Shown one piece after another: positions 26,637-34,132 of a stretch of 64,000 nt of DNA; the stretch's first letter is position 1; each line of letters starts with the position of its first letter. The notes under the pieces are model-generated. The model was not told the DNA's origin. It saw only the letters and a list, made by a program, of their open reading frames with translations, and did no database searches. The stretch is from Bermanella sp034110565. Lineage in GTDB: Bacteria > Pseudomonadota > Gammaproteobacteria > Pseudomonadales > Oceanobacteraceae. The position numbers and the translations under genes were made by a program. The stretch is from NCBI GenBank assembly GCA_034110565.1, contig JAWUYY010000008.1, positions 77,788-141,787 of the forward strand, written 5' to 3'.

Positions 26637-26902
26637 TGTTTATAACAAAGCGTTTATTTCTATTTTATTCAACAGAAAAAACGCAGCACGCGACTACCAT
26701 AAGACACAACTGCATTGCACTTAATCAAGCACCCACGTTTAAACGCATTTAAAATTACCTACAACGTCACAACGCCTTACAAAATCCATACAAAAATAAA
26801 TAAAGACTAAAAAATTGGACTTGTATCCCAGTATTTAATCTAAGCAATGGCTAAACTGGCCTCATTAATTTGATACGTTATTACCAACGTTAAGGGGCCA
26901 AC
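26637..26902 (+). promoter_or_regulatory. Intergenic and promoter region of fibro-slime gene 2
   Basis: An AT-rich region without a gene. Its second half parallels the region before copy 1: the GTCAC box, a TTACAAAA element, CCCAGT...ACTGG, and GGGCC just before the ATG. The duplication therefore included the control region. Confidence 0.55.
26766..26784 (+). promoter_or_regulatory. GTCAC-box upstream of fibro-slime gene 2
   Basis: GTCACAACGCCTTACAAAA, 119-137 bases before the ATG at 26903. It is the counterpart of the element at 25716-25734. Confidence 0.45.
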
Positions 26903-27631
26903 ATGGACAAGTTATTTTCATCAGCATTAGCATCTGGCTTGCTGCTTGTCACTCAGTTAGCACACTCAAGTTCGCCTACTGATTACGACACCATTTGCCA
27001 GTGTGTAGATCCCTACAATGGTGTACGCCAAATCCCTGTGACCATCCGTGACTTTAAGGACTCACACCCTGATTTTGAAAGCTACGATGGCGTTGAAACA
27101 GGCATTGTTGAAACAAACTTAGGAGAAGATGGGCGTCCTGTTTATGCCAAAGAAGGCAAAAAAAGTAAAACAACTACCGATGCTGCCAGTTTTGACCAGT
27201 GGTATCGCAATGTGCCTGGTATTAATACCACGCTGAACAAAACGCTAAAAATGACCCAAGTTAAACCAGAACTTTGGGAGTACTCTAATTCTAAGTTCTT
27301 CCCAATTAACAATGAAGGGTTCGGCAACCAAGGTAATAATTACAATTATCACTTTACCTTGGAAACCCACTTGAAATTCTTTTATGTCCCGGGCGGCACA
27401 TTTAGCTTTGAAGGTGATGACGACTTATGGATTTTCATCAACGGCAAGCTCGCTATTGATTTAGGTGGTGTTCACGGCGCACTTAAGAAAGTCATTAAAC
27501 TCGATGATTATGCTCAAGAGCTAGGCATCGAGCCGTACAACACTTATAGCTTTGATTTATTCTTTGCTGAAAGGCACTTATATGCGTCTAACTTCAAGTT
27601 CCAAACCACGTTTGAGTTGCAGTGTTTGTAA
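26903..27631 (+). CDS. Fibro-slime domain protein, copy 2
   Basis: A 242-residue paralogue of the preceding gene with the same architecture: signal peptide (ALASGLLLVTQLAHSSS), CQC pair, and the fibro-slime core FEGDDDLWIFINGKLAIDLG. Protein identity by eye is about 70 percent, while intergenic DNA has diverged more. Differences cluster in the variable middle (after YDGVETGIVETNLGED) and near KLDDYAQELG. The pair likely arose by tandem duplication and may form two related surface or matrix proteins. A separate promoter and terminator suggest independent expression. Confidence 0.88.
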   Translation: MDKLFSSALASGLLLVTQLAHSSSPTDYDTICQCVDPYNGVRQIPVTIRDFKDSHPDFESYDGVETGIVETNLGEDGRPVYAKEGKKSKTTTDAASFDQWYRNVPGINTTLNKTLKMTQVKPELWEYSNSKFFPINNEGFGNQGNNYNYHFTLETHLKFFYVPGGTFSFEGDDDLWIFINGKLAIDLGGVHGALKKVIKLDDYAQELGIEPYNTYSFDLFFAERHLYASNFKFQTTFELQCL

Positions 27632-27658
27632 GTTAAGTGCTTAACCATTAAAAACAAA

Positions 27659-27688
27659 AACGGGAGCTTAATTAGCTCCCGTTTTTTT
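27659..27688. terminator. Bidirectional terminator
   Basis: CGGGAGCT, loop TAATT, AGCTCCCG, then seven T; A-run on the other side. It lies between the convergent fibro-slime gene 2 and the S1-domain gene. Confidence 0.92.
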
Positions 27689-27701
27689 GTGTCCAAGCTT
27701 A

Positions 27702-28550
27702 TTATTTATCTTCATCACTTAATAAATAAATACCGTCTTTTTCAATTCGAATTAAACGCTGTTTATATAAAGTACCAATCGCTTGTTTGTAGCTATTTTT
27801 GCTACAATTAAATTTCTTTTTAATATCTTCTGGTGAGCTTTTGTCGCTTAGCGGAATAAAACCACCCTCTTTGGTTAGCAATTCAAGTACATCGCCCGCC
27901 AGCCCTTCTACACGAGCAAAGCCTGGCTTTTGCATAATGATTTCAATCTTTTGATCTTCGCGCACTCGCTTAACAAACGCGGTCAGTTTATCACCACGGT
28001 TAAGTGGCTGGAAAACATCGGAATGATAAATCAATCCCCAATAAATGCCGTCTACTACAACTTTAATCCCTAGGTCAGTTTTCGCACCTATGATTATATT
28101 GACTTCATCGCCAGTTTTATAAGCACTGGTTTCATCAGTATCGTATAAAAACGTATCAAGCTTAGTCGATGCAGTTAAACGATCTGAATCATCTAAGTAA
28201 ATGCGCACTAACACTTTACGGCCTTTTTCTAAGCGATTACTTTGCTCAGAAAACGGCACAAGAATGTCACGTTGTAACCCAATATCTAAAAACGCACCCA
28301 CTGGACTTTCGTCTACCACATTTAAGTAAGCAAAATCCCCCACCATGGCTAATGGTGTTTGGGTGGTAGCGATTAGACGGTCTTCACTGTCGCGATAAAT
28401 GAACACATTGACGTTATCGCCAACTTTCATTTCTTCTGTGGTGTATTGCTTAGGCAATAAAATCTCACCATGAGTGCCGCCATCTAACTGCAAACCACGA
28501 GGGAGCTGGCGCAGGACGGTTAATTCATTAAAGCGGCCGATATCTAGCAT
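27702..28550 (-). CDS. CvfB/YitL-family S1-domain RNA-binding protein
   Basis: The 282-residue cytoplasmic protein begins with MLDIGRFNELTVLRQLPRG and carries tandem S1-like OB folds. The segment FAYLNVVDESPVGAFLDIGL is the most typical; another covers about 140-210. It ends in a small winged-helix (EDIKKKFNCSKNSYKQAIGTLYKQRLIRI). This is the CvfB/YitL architecture, named from a Staphylococcus virulence-regulating RNA-binding protein. Its role in gammaproteobacteria is unclear. It lies 25 bases after the methyltransferase gene on the same strand. Confidence 0.88.
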   Translation of the reverse strand: MLDIGRFNELTVLRQLPRGLQLDGGTHGEILLPKQYTTEEMKVGDNVNVFIYRDSEDRLIATTQTPLAMVGDFAYLNVVDESPVGAFLDIGLQRDILVPFSEQSNRLEKGRKVLVRIYLDDSDRLTASTKLDTFLYDTDETSAYKTGDEVNIIIGAKTDLGIKVVVDGIYWGLIYHSDVFQPLNRGDKLTAFVKRVREDQKIEIIMQKPGFARVEGLAGDVLELLTKEGGFIPLSDKSSPEDIKKKFNCSKNSYKQAIGTLYKQRLIRIEKDGIYLLSDEDK

Positions 28551-28575
28551 AATGCTCTCACTGTATTTAGGCGTG

Positions 28576-29232
28576 TCACTTTGGCGTCAAACGGTACAGC
28601 CGTTGAAATAACTCAGGCAAACCGTTTTGTTCAAAGCGTGGTTCATGTTGAATAATATTAGCGCTCTTTAGCTCTTCTATGGCATAAGTCGCCTGATAGT
28701 GCTCACGGACTTCAGCGTCGCTTAATGCAAACGGAGGCCCTGACATCAATGCTTGCTGGTAATCCAGTGTGATCAAGCACTGGCTTGCCTTTGGGCAAAG
28801 CTGCATAATTTTATGTGTGTAGTGTTGACGCATATCTTGTGGCAGTGCGATTAACGCAGCGCGATCATACACCCAATCCACATCACTCACATCGGTTTGG
28901 CTCAGTAGAAAAAAGTCACCGACATATACGCTCAAACGTTCTGCCCGATAACACACACCGCCCGCCCACGTGCTGATTTTTGGCGTAAGCTGTAAGCGTT
29001 CAAAAACCGCTTTTATTGCTTCTTCACTTAGTTCATTAGCCGTAACGTGATGGCCCTGCTGATAAAAAAAATCTAAATCCAAGCTCTTGCCACAAAGCGG
29101 TACAAATACATGGCAAGGGCCGGTATTGGGATAGAGTTCAGGCCAATGAGTCACAAGCCAAGGGTGAGGCTTGGATAAGTGAAAACCTGTTTCATTTTTT
29201 TGCCATTTATTAAGCCAGAATTGCGCTTCCAC
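28576..29232 (-). CDS. tpm: Thiopurine S-methyltransferase
   Basis: This SAM-dependent enzyme methylates thiol or selenol/tellurite-type substrates. The family start (VEAQFWLNKWQKNETGFHLS), the SAM-binding region (HVFVPLCGKSLDLDFFYQQG) and later WVYDRAALIALPQDMR match bacterial TPMT. I move the start to the GTG at 29232, which has a perfect AGGAGG six bases upstream and lies right after the previous stop. The longer frame would add nine residues overlapping ygfX. The product has about 218 residues, the usual size. Confidence 0.93.
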   Translation of the reverse strand: MEAQFWLNKWQKNETGFHLSKPHPWLVTHWPELYPNTGPCHVFVPLCGKSLDLDFFYQQGHHVTANELSEEAIKAVFERLQLTPKISTWAGGVCYRAERLSVYVGDFFLLSQTDVSDVDWVYDRAALIALPQDMRQHYTHKIMQLCPKASQCLITLDYQQALMSGPPFALSDAEVREHYQATYAIEELKSANIIQHEPRFEQNGLPELFQRLYRLTPK

Positions 29233-29233
29233 G

Positions 29234-29713
29234 TTAGACCTCCTTACCCTGATATTCACTACGCATCAAGGCGATAAATTGCCGAAAAGACTCAGCTTCA
29301 CAGGCATCATACACAATAATATCCCACTGCCAGCGCGGTTTTTTTTGCGTGGGCGCTTCGATGCACTTTTTATATTGAATGATGACACACGACGGCCAAA
29401 CTTGTTGCGCGACCATATCAACTGCCATCCAGTCTTGTGCTTGCTTTAAACGGGCTTGGCCATTAAAAAAGTGCCACTGGCGAGGCTGAAGAAAAGCCAG
29501 CTCACCTCGCCATAGCTTTTTGACATAAAGACTTTGAACAATAAACAATGGGCATAAGGCTAGTAACACAACCCAATGGAAATACGCACAGATCACCGAA
29601 AGGTAAGCCAATATGAATCCAACATGGGTAGCATAGAGGCTTCGCATTAATAACGGCGACGCCGATACCGACAGGTTAACTGGGTTGTACACGTTTAAGT
29701 ATAATATCCACAA
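29234..29713 (-). CDS. ygfX: YgfX-like membrane protein (CptA)
   Basis: The small product has two membrane helices near the N-terminus (about 28-47 and 48-65, VGFILAYLSVICAYFHWVVL). A soluble beta-rich part with paired Trp follows (WRGELAFLQPRQWHFFNG). It follows and overlaps sdhE, the standard position of ygfX in gammaproteobacteria. Sequence conservation in this family is low, so the call depends on context and layout. The true start is uncertain: the longest frame overlaps sdhE by 38 bases, and a GTG at 29692 is an alternative. Confidence 0.7.
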   Translation of the reverse strand: MWILYLNVYNPVNLSVSASPLLMRSLYATHVGFILAYLSVICAYFHWVVLLALCPLFIVQSLYVKKLWRGELAFLQPRQWHFFNGQARLKQAQDWMAVDMVAQQVWPSCVIIQYKKCIEAPTQKKPRWQWDIIVYDACEAESFRQFIALMRSEYQGKEV

Positions 29714-29960
29714 TGTCAGCTAAATCTTGATCATCAGAGCGGCCTGTTTGCATAAACCACTTAAACAAATCAGGGTCTTCACACTCTAACAGCTTACGAT
29801 ACTTGGCTTTGTTGTCTTCGCTTAAATCACTGTACGCATCTTCAAGAAACGGCAGTAATAAAAGGTCCAGCTCAAGCATGCCTCGACGACTGTGCCACCA
29901 TAGGCGTTTCTTCTCTGTGGCCAATTGCTCGGCGGTCATTAGTGAGCGATCTTCTGACAC
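29676..29960 (-). CDS. sdhE: FAD assembly factor SdhE
   Basis: SdhE helps attach FAD covalently to succinate dehydrogenase and fumarate reductase flavoproteins. The five-helix family pattern is clear: RLWWHSRRGMLELDLLLLPF contains the RGM-x-E motif that contacts the flavoprotein. It is followed by DPDLFKWFMQTGRSDDQDL. The start is uncertain among a GTG at 29966, a GTG at 29960 with AGAGG five bases upstream (chosen), and an ATG at 29939. All give 87-96 residues. Confidence 0.93.
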   Translation of the reverse strand: MSEDRSLMTAEQLATEKKRLWWHSRRGMLELDLLLLPFLEDAYSDLSEDNKAKYRKLLECEDPDLFKWFMQTGRSDDQDLADIVDIILKRVQPS

Positions 29961-30105
29961 AGGCACCTCTTACATACTAACTAGTAGGATAATTTGGGCC
30001 GCAGTATAACATCGACCTCTTAAATATGGGAAAACCTATGGCGTGAAAGCGTCGGTTTACGTGGAATAAAGGGTTTCATAAGGAAAGGATTTACCCTTGA
30101 CGCTA

Positions 30106-30128
30106 AACCCGAGTAAAATACTCGGGTT
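30106..30128 (+). promoter_or_regulatory. Perfect hairpin in the ygfZ leader
   Basis: AACCCGAGTA, loop AAA, TACTCGGGTT, a ten-base perfect stem ending seven bases before the AGGAG ribosome site of ygfZ. There is no T-run after it, so it is not a plain terminator. It may be an end point of the preceding region or a translation-affecting structure. Confidence 0.5.
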
Positions 30129-30146
30129 ATTAATTAGGAGTTATCC

Positions 30147-31142
30147 ATGGCTGACACTTGGTCTGAATTAGCGCCACCGACTACTCAAAACCCCGTTTTT
30201 GATTGCGCTGTCTACCCCATTGAGGATCTACAGGTTCTATCGGTTATTGGCCCTGACAGTAAAAAATTCATGCAAGGTCAGTTCACTTGCAACCTTAACG
30301 AGATCACACAAACGCACTTTCGCCCAGGTGCCTGTTGCAACGCTAAGGGCCGAATGGTCACTAGTTTTACGCTACTTCAGCGTGAAGAAGGCCATTATTT
30401 ACTTTCGCTAGATGCCTCATTAACAGACATCACGCTTAACCATTTAAAAAAATATATGGTGTTCTTTAAGACCCAGATGCAACCTGCCGACTACCTATTG
30501 GCAGGAGTTCAAGGGCCAGATGCAGACACAGCACTGGCCAGCGTATTTGGAAGTGTCCCACAACATGATTATGAACAGATAATCGTTAATGGGCACATCT
30601 TAGTCAAACTCCCTCACGGGGCTGGCTTTCAATTATATCTTGAGACGAGTCTAGCTAAAGAAAGTCTCAGGGACTTAATAAGTAAGTGCACACTATCAAC
30701 AAATATCAAGTGGAATGAGAATAAAATTCACCACGGTCTAGGAAGCGTCAGCGCTGACACCAGCGAAACCTTTATCCCACAAATGATGAATTTCGCCCAA
30801 GCTGGTGGTATTAGCTTTAACAAAGGCTGTTACACCGGTCAAGAAATCATCGCCCGCATGCAGTATCTGGGGAAGTTAAAGCGACACATGTATCGCTTAG
30901 GGTTTGATAGCCAGATCGACCTTCATGCTGGAGATGAGGTATATATAAGTGGGCAAAATAATCCAATTGGGCAGGTCATCAATGCCGTTAACTGCAACGC
31001 TCAACAGCAAGCGCTCGTGGTTCTCGAAGACAAAGCTCTGCCTAAATTGGCAGAAGGTGCAATTTATGTAGGTCCCAAGCAAGTAATTGCGAAGGAGCTG
31101 CTATCCTTACCTTATGACGTAATAGACGAACAGCCAGAATAA
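30147..31142 (+). CDS. ygfZ: tRNA-modifying/folate-binding protein YgfZ
   Basis: YgfZ is a tetrahydrofolate-dependent, GcvT-like protein needed for repair or assembly of some Fe-S enzymes such as MiaB. The diagnostic motif KGCYTGQEIIARMQYLGKLK, with the conserved cysteine, is present near residues 230-250. Other matches are FMQGQFTCNLNEI and the CCNAKGRMV segment. Length (331) is normal. AGGAG lies six bases before the ATG. It is divergent from sdhE/ygfX, a common gammaproteobacterial neighbourhood. Confidence 0.96.
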   Translation: MADTWSELAPPTTQNPVFDCAVYPIEDLQVLSVIGPDSKKFMQGQFTCNLNEITQTHFRPGACCNAKGRMVTSFTLLQREEGHYLLSLDASLTDITLNHLKKYMVFFKTQMQPADYLLAGVQGPDADTALASVFGSVPQHDYEQIIVNGHILVKLPHGAGFQLYLETSLAKESLRDLISKCTLSTNIKWNENKIHHGLGSVSADTSETFIPQMMNFAQAGGISFNKGCYTGQEIIARMQYLGKLKRHMYRLGFDSQIDLHAGDEVYISGQNNPIGQVINAVNCNAQQQALVVLEDKALPKLAEGAIYVGPKQVIAKELLSLPYDVIDEQPE

Positions 31143-31193
31143 CCTTATCTAGGGAGCTGGCTTGGCGTCGAAAGAAAAGGACAAGGACAGCCC

Positions 31194-32018
31194 ATGGCCA
31201 GCTTATTAGAAACCGTTGCCACCGAACTCATCGATCAGATCAAGCAAGACACCCTAGTGCTGCCAAGTTTGCCAGAGGTGTGTTTAAAAGTTCGTGATGT
31301 GGCAGAAGACATTGAAACCACTATTCCTCAACTAGCAGGCCTGATCATCCAAGATGCTGCGCTCTCTGCGCGCATCATTAAGGTGGCTAATAGCCCACTG
31401 GTACGAACCCCATCAGAAGTCACCGATCTTGTGACTGCAATTAATCGACTTGGTATCAACTTTACTTCCAATCTTGCTATGGGCTTGGCCATGGAGCAGC
31501 TATTCCAAGCCACCAGCGATGTGGTTGACCGCCGTATGCGAAGCATTTGGCAACAAAGTTCTCAAGTGGCATCTATTAGTCATGTATTGGCGGGTCACTA
31601 CACCAAACTACACCCTGAACAAGCCATGCTAGCTGGGTTAATCCATAAAATTGGCGCACTGCCTGTGCTCACATATGCCGAAGACAATAATGCGCTTCTT
31701 AATGATGCATTCGCTTTAGATAAGCTCGTCGAAAAGTTACACCCACTAATCGGCAGTCACATTTTAAAAGCATGGCGCTTTCCGAAAGAGATACTTAATG
31801 TGCCCGGGCAATATCTAAAATTTGACCGTGACGGTGACAGCGCTGACTACGCAGACATTGTCACTGTGGCGGTACTGCAAACCCACGTCAATACTGAACA
31901 CCCTTTCGCTAAATTGGACTGGGGAACCATCAAAGCCTTTGATCGTGTTGGCATATCCCCAAATATGGAAGAGTCTGAAGTCATTGATATTGATGATATA
32001 TCTGGGTTATTAAGCTGA
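31194..32018 (+). CDS. HDOD-domain protein
   Basis: The 274-residue protein consists of one HDOD domain: LPSLPEVCLKVRDVAED, then the characteristic IIQDAALSARIIKVANSPL, TDLVTAINRLGINF and the later LAGLIHKIGALPVLTYAE. HDOD proteins are non-catalytic relatives of HD phosphohydrolases that act in signalling and motility control. No extra output domain is attached. It lies 51 bases after ygfZ on the same strand, with AGGA near the start. Confidence 0.9.
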   Translation: MASLLETVATELIDQIKQDTLVLPSLPEVCLKVRDVAEDIETTIPQLAGLIIQDAALSARIIKVANSPLVRTPSEVTDLVTAINRLGINFTSNLAMGLAMEQLFQATSDVVDRRMRSIWQQSSQVASISHVLAGHYTKLHPEQAMLAGLIHKIGALPVLTYAEDNNALLNDAFALDKLVEKLHPLIGSHILKAWRFPKEILNVPGQYLKFDRDGDSADYADIVTVAVLQTHVNTEHPFAKLDWGTIKAFDRVGISPNMEESEVIDIDDISGLLS

Positions 32019-32078
32019 TCCGGCAAAAACGATTAGTTCAACTATACTAATATCACTCACCATGACAGGGATAGCTCC

Positions 32079-32666
32079 ATGGCTGAAAAAAATGAACGTC
32101 TAATTGATCGCGACCCAAATGCTGAAGATGAATCTGAAGCAGGTGAGAGCGTGCCTTTTTATAAGAACTCAACCTTTGTATTAGTGCTTAAACTGAGTGT
32201 CACACTCGGTCTCGTCAGTACGCTAATCACTGGATTAATCATAACGAATTCACGTCTTAGTGGTGTAGAGGACTTATTCAAAGATACCCTCACTCAGGTC
32301 TCGCAAGTGTCAGAACAGCAGAAAATAATGATTGAAAACCTCAAGACACTCACCTCAGATCATCAACTTTTAGTCGCCAAAGTAGAGACATTTAATCTCG
32401 ACAGCGCTCAAGGGGAGCTTAGCCAGGCCCTTAATATCCTAGATACTCAGAGTAAAGCCATTGATAAGCAATTGGCCGTGACTCGTAACGGCTTAATTAG
32501 TTTATCCCGGATGATTCAAGGCAGCCGTGTATGGCAAGAAGATTACAGCGGCCAATACAAGCAATTGTTTGAACACAATAAAGAAATCAAATTGATGATT
32601 AACGATCTACGCGGCATCCAAGCTGTTAAACGAGAAGAACCTCAGTACATTGAAATGGATTTTTAA
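32079..32666 (+). CDS. Single-pass membrane coiled-coil protein of unknown function
   Basis: The 195-residue protein has a charged N-terminus, a membrane helix at about 30-52 (FVLVLKLSVTLGLVSTLITG) and then a long helical region with heptad-like pattern (about 60-175). No family was recognised. It is 60 bases after the HDOD gene and may be co-transcribed. Confidence 0.7.
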   Translation: MAEKNERLIDRDPNAEDESEAGESVPFYKNSTFVLVLKLSVTLGLVSTLITGLIITNSRLSGVEDLFKDTLTQVSQVSEQQKIMIENLKTLTSDHQLLVAKVETFNLDSAQGELSQALNILDTQSKAIDKQLAVTRNGLISLSRMIQGSRVWQEDYSGQYKQLFEHNKEIKLMINDLRGIQAVKREEPQYIEMDF

Positions 32667-32727
32667 TATCCAGCCTTCTGTTTTTTTTCTACAATGACCC
32701 GCTTATTGCTACATAAATAGGCAGGTC

Positions 32728-33168
32728 ATGTCCATTGTTCCGTCACAACTGCATTTTACAGAATGGCAAGGTGAACACTTTCGCCCCGTTAACCAATTCT
32801 ATAAAAAACAAAAGCATAAAGGCAGTGCGAGCGGTGATGAACGAGTGTTTATCATTGAATACGGCGAAGCGATTATTGCAGCCGTCAGGCTGGTACCCCA
32901 CGACGACTATTACTGGCTTAGAAGCTTATATGTTGAGCAAACCTTACAAGGGCAATCTCTAGGCTCGCAACTATTAAGCTTTGTGCAAGTGAACATACAC
33001 ACAGCGATTTATTGCTTCCCTTATCTGCACCTTGAGCATTTTTATCAACAAGCTGGTTATGTTTTTGTAGCCGAAAGCGACATGCCGCAAAGTATTCGTC
33101 AACTCTACACACGCTATAACCGAAAAGGCCAAGGTATCTTAGCCATGGCAAAACTACCTAGCCAATAA
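32728..33168 (+). CDS. GNAT-family N-acetyltransferase
   Basis: A short GNAT fold: YYWLRSLYVEQTLQGQSLGS contains the beta-4 and pyrophosphate-binding loop (Q-x-x-G-x-S, a variant of the usual Q/R-x-x-G-x-G/A). The C-terminal segment LEHFYQQAGYVFV is typical. It has 146 residues. The substrate cannot be inferred. Confidence 0.8.
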   Translation: MSIVPSQLHFTEWQGEHFRPVNQFYKKQKHKGSASGDERVFIIEYGEAIIAAVRLVPHDDYYWLRSLYVEQTLQGQSLGSQLLSFVQVNIHTAIYCFPYLHLEHFYQQAGYVFVAESDMPQSIRQLYTRYNRKGQGILAMAKLPSQ

Positions 33169-33322
33169 AGAGTCAAGCACCACCTTCTTCAGCTAACATC
33201 TGTACGCCCAAGGACACTCATCAATTATCGAGCTTGTCCGAATTTTGTAATTGATAATACGGAGGGTAGAATAGCTCGCCACGCTATACTGACAGCCAGA
33301 TACATAACAGAGAAACCAAGCC

Positions 33323-33814
33323 ATGAGTCAATCTAATCGCCTAAGTAAAACCGCCGCAAAACTACAAAATCTACCAGAGTTCATGCGTTCTTTTGCCATG
33401 AGTAAAGCATTTGGTGCGGTGATTAAATATGCAGGGCACTCTGGTGTACGCTTTGAAAAACTGAGCAAAAACGAATGTGTTGTCAGCATTAAAAATAACA
33501 AGAAAGTACAAAACCACATTGGCGGCGTTCATGCTGCAGCCATGGCCTTGTTAGCCGAAACGGCCACCGGGTTCGTATTTGGTATGAATGTACCGGATAG
33601 CAAACTGCCATTAATTAAAAAAATGAACATTGATTATGTTAAGCGTTCGACTGGCGATATGCGTGCAGTCGCCACGTTAACCGACGAACAAATACAAACG
33701 ATTCAAACCGAAGAAAAAGGTGAGGTTATCGTGCTTGTTACCATTACAGACGAAGCCAACGTAGAACCCATTCATGCCGAAATGACATGGGCATGGACGG
33801 GTAAAAAGCGTTAA
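33323..33814 (+). CDS. Hotdog-fold thioesterase-like protein (DUF4442)
   Basis: The 163-residue protein has the DUF4442 hotdog layout. The helix HIGGVHAAAMALLAETATGF, with the conserved His/Gly and the acidic residue in the long helix, is followed by strands PLIKKMNIDYVKRSTGDM and GEVIVLVTITDEA. It is probably an acyl-CoA thioesterase-like enzyme; the substrate is unknown. A strong hairpin follows at 33850-33890. Confidence 0.85.
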   Translation: MSQSNRLSKTAAKLQNLPEFMRSFAMSKAFGAVIKYAGHSGVRFEKLSKNECVVSIKNNKKVQNHIGGVHAAAMALLAETATGFVFGMNVPDSKLPLIKKMNIDYVKRSTGDMRAVATLTDEQIQTIQTEEKGEVIVLVTITDEANVEPIHAEMTWAWTGKKR

Positions 33815-33849
33815 CCCAAAAAAGTTAATACATTCCTAAACATTTACCC

Positions 33850-33919
33850 AACTGCGCCATACCATTTATAAGTGGCGCAGTTATTCTTTTAAATTTCACC
33901 TCCCACGCCACTTATAAAT
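33850..33919. terminator. Terminator with overlapping second hairpin
   Basis: Stem 1 is AACTGCGCCA (33850-33859) with TGGCGCAGTT (33873-33882), followed by ATTCTTTT, and looks like a terminator for the thioesterase gene. A second 14-base perfect stem pairs ATTTATAAGTGGCG (33864-33877) with CGCCACTTATAAAT (33906-33919). It overlaps the right arm of stem 1, so the two are mutually exclusive. Confidence 0.6.
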
Positions 33920-34132
33920 TTCTTGTCTTAATTTGCTACCACACTGGCCAAATTTCACATGGGTGAAATGGCATTCATTCTCTTTACTCAATTGAGTGCG
34001 AAAAAGGTCCCTAGGGCGTGTGCAAACAATCACTCTGACTCCTGCGCGAGCTTACAAGACGAAAGAGCTGCAGAGATATTATTCACAGACGCCTTAACTT
34101 CTCGCTCATTCCAATCATAAGAAGAGAACGCC
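33920..34132. other. Intergenic region upstream of the secreted hydrolase
   Basis: No gene was recognised. Small inverted repeats are present: TTTCACATGGGTGAAA (about 33954-33969) and the palindrome ACTCAATTGAGT (about 33987-33998). Both are possible operators for the downstream gene. Confidence 0.4.

Noticed and set aside
8911..30095. Identical 14-base string GAAAGGATTTACCC at 8911 and 30082
   Set aside because: Repeats of this length are expected by chance in 64 kb, and the flanks are unrelated.
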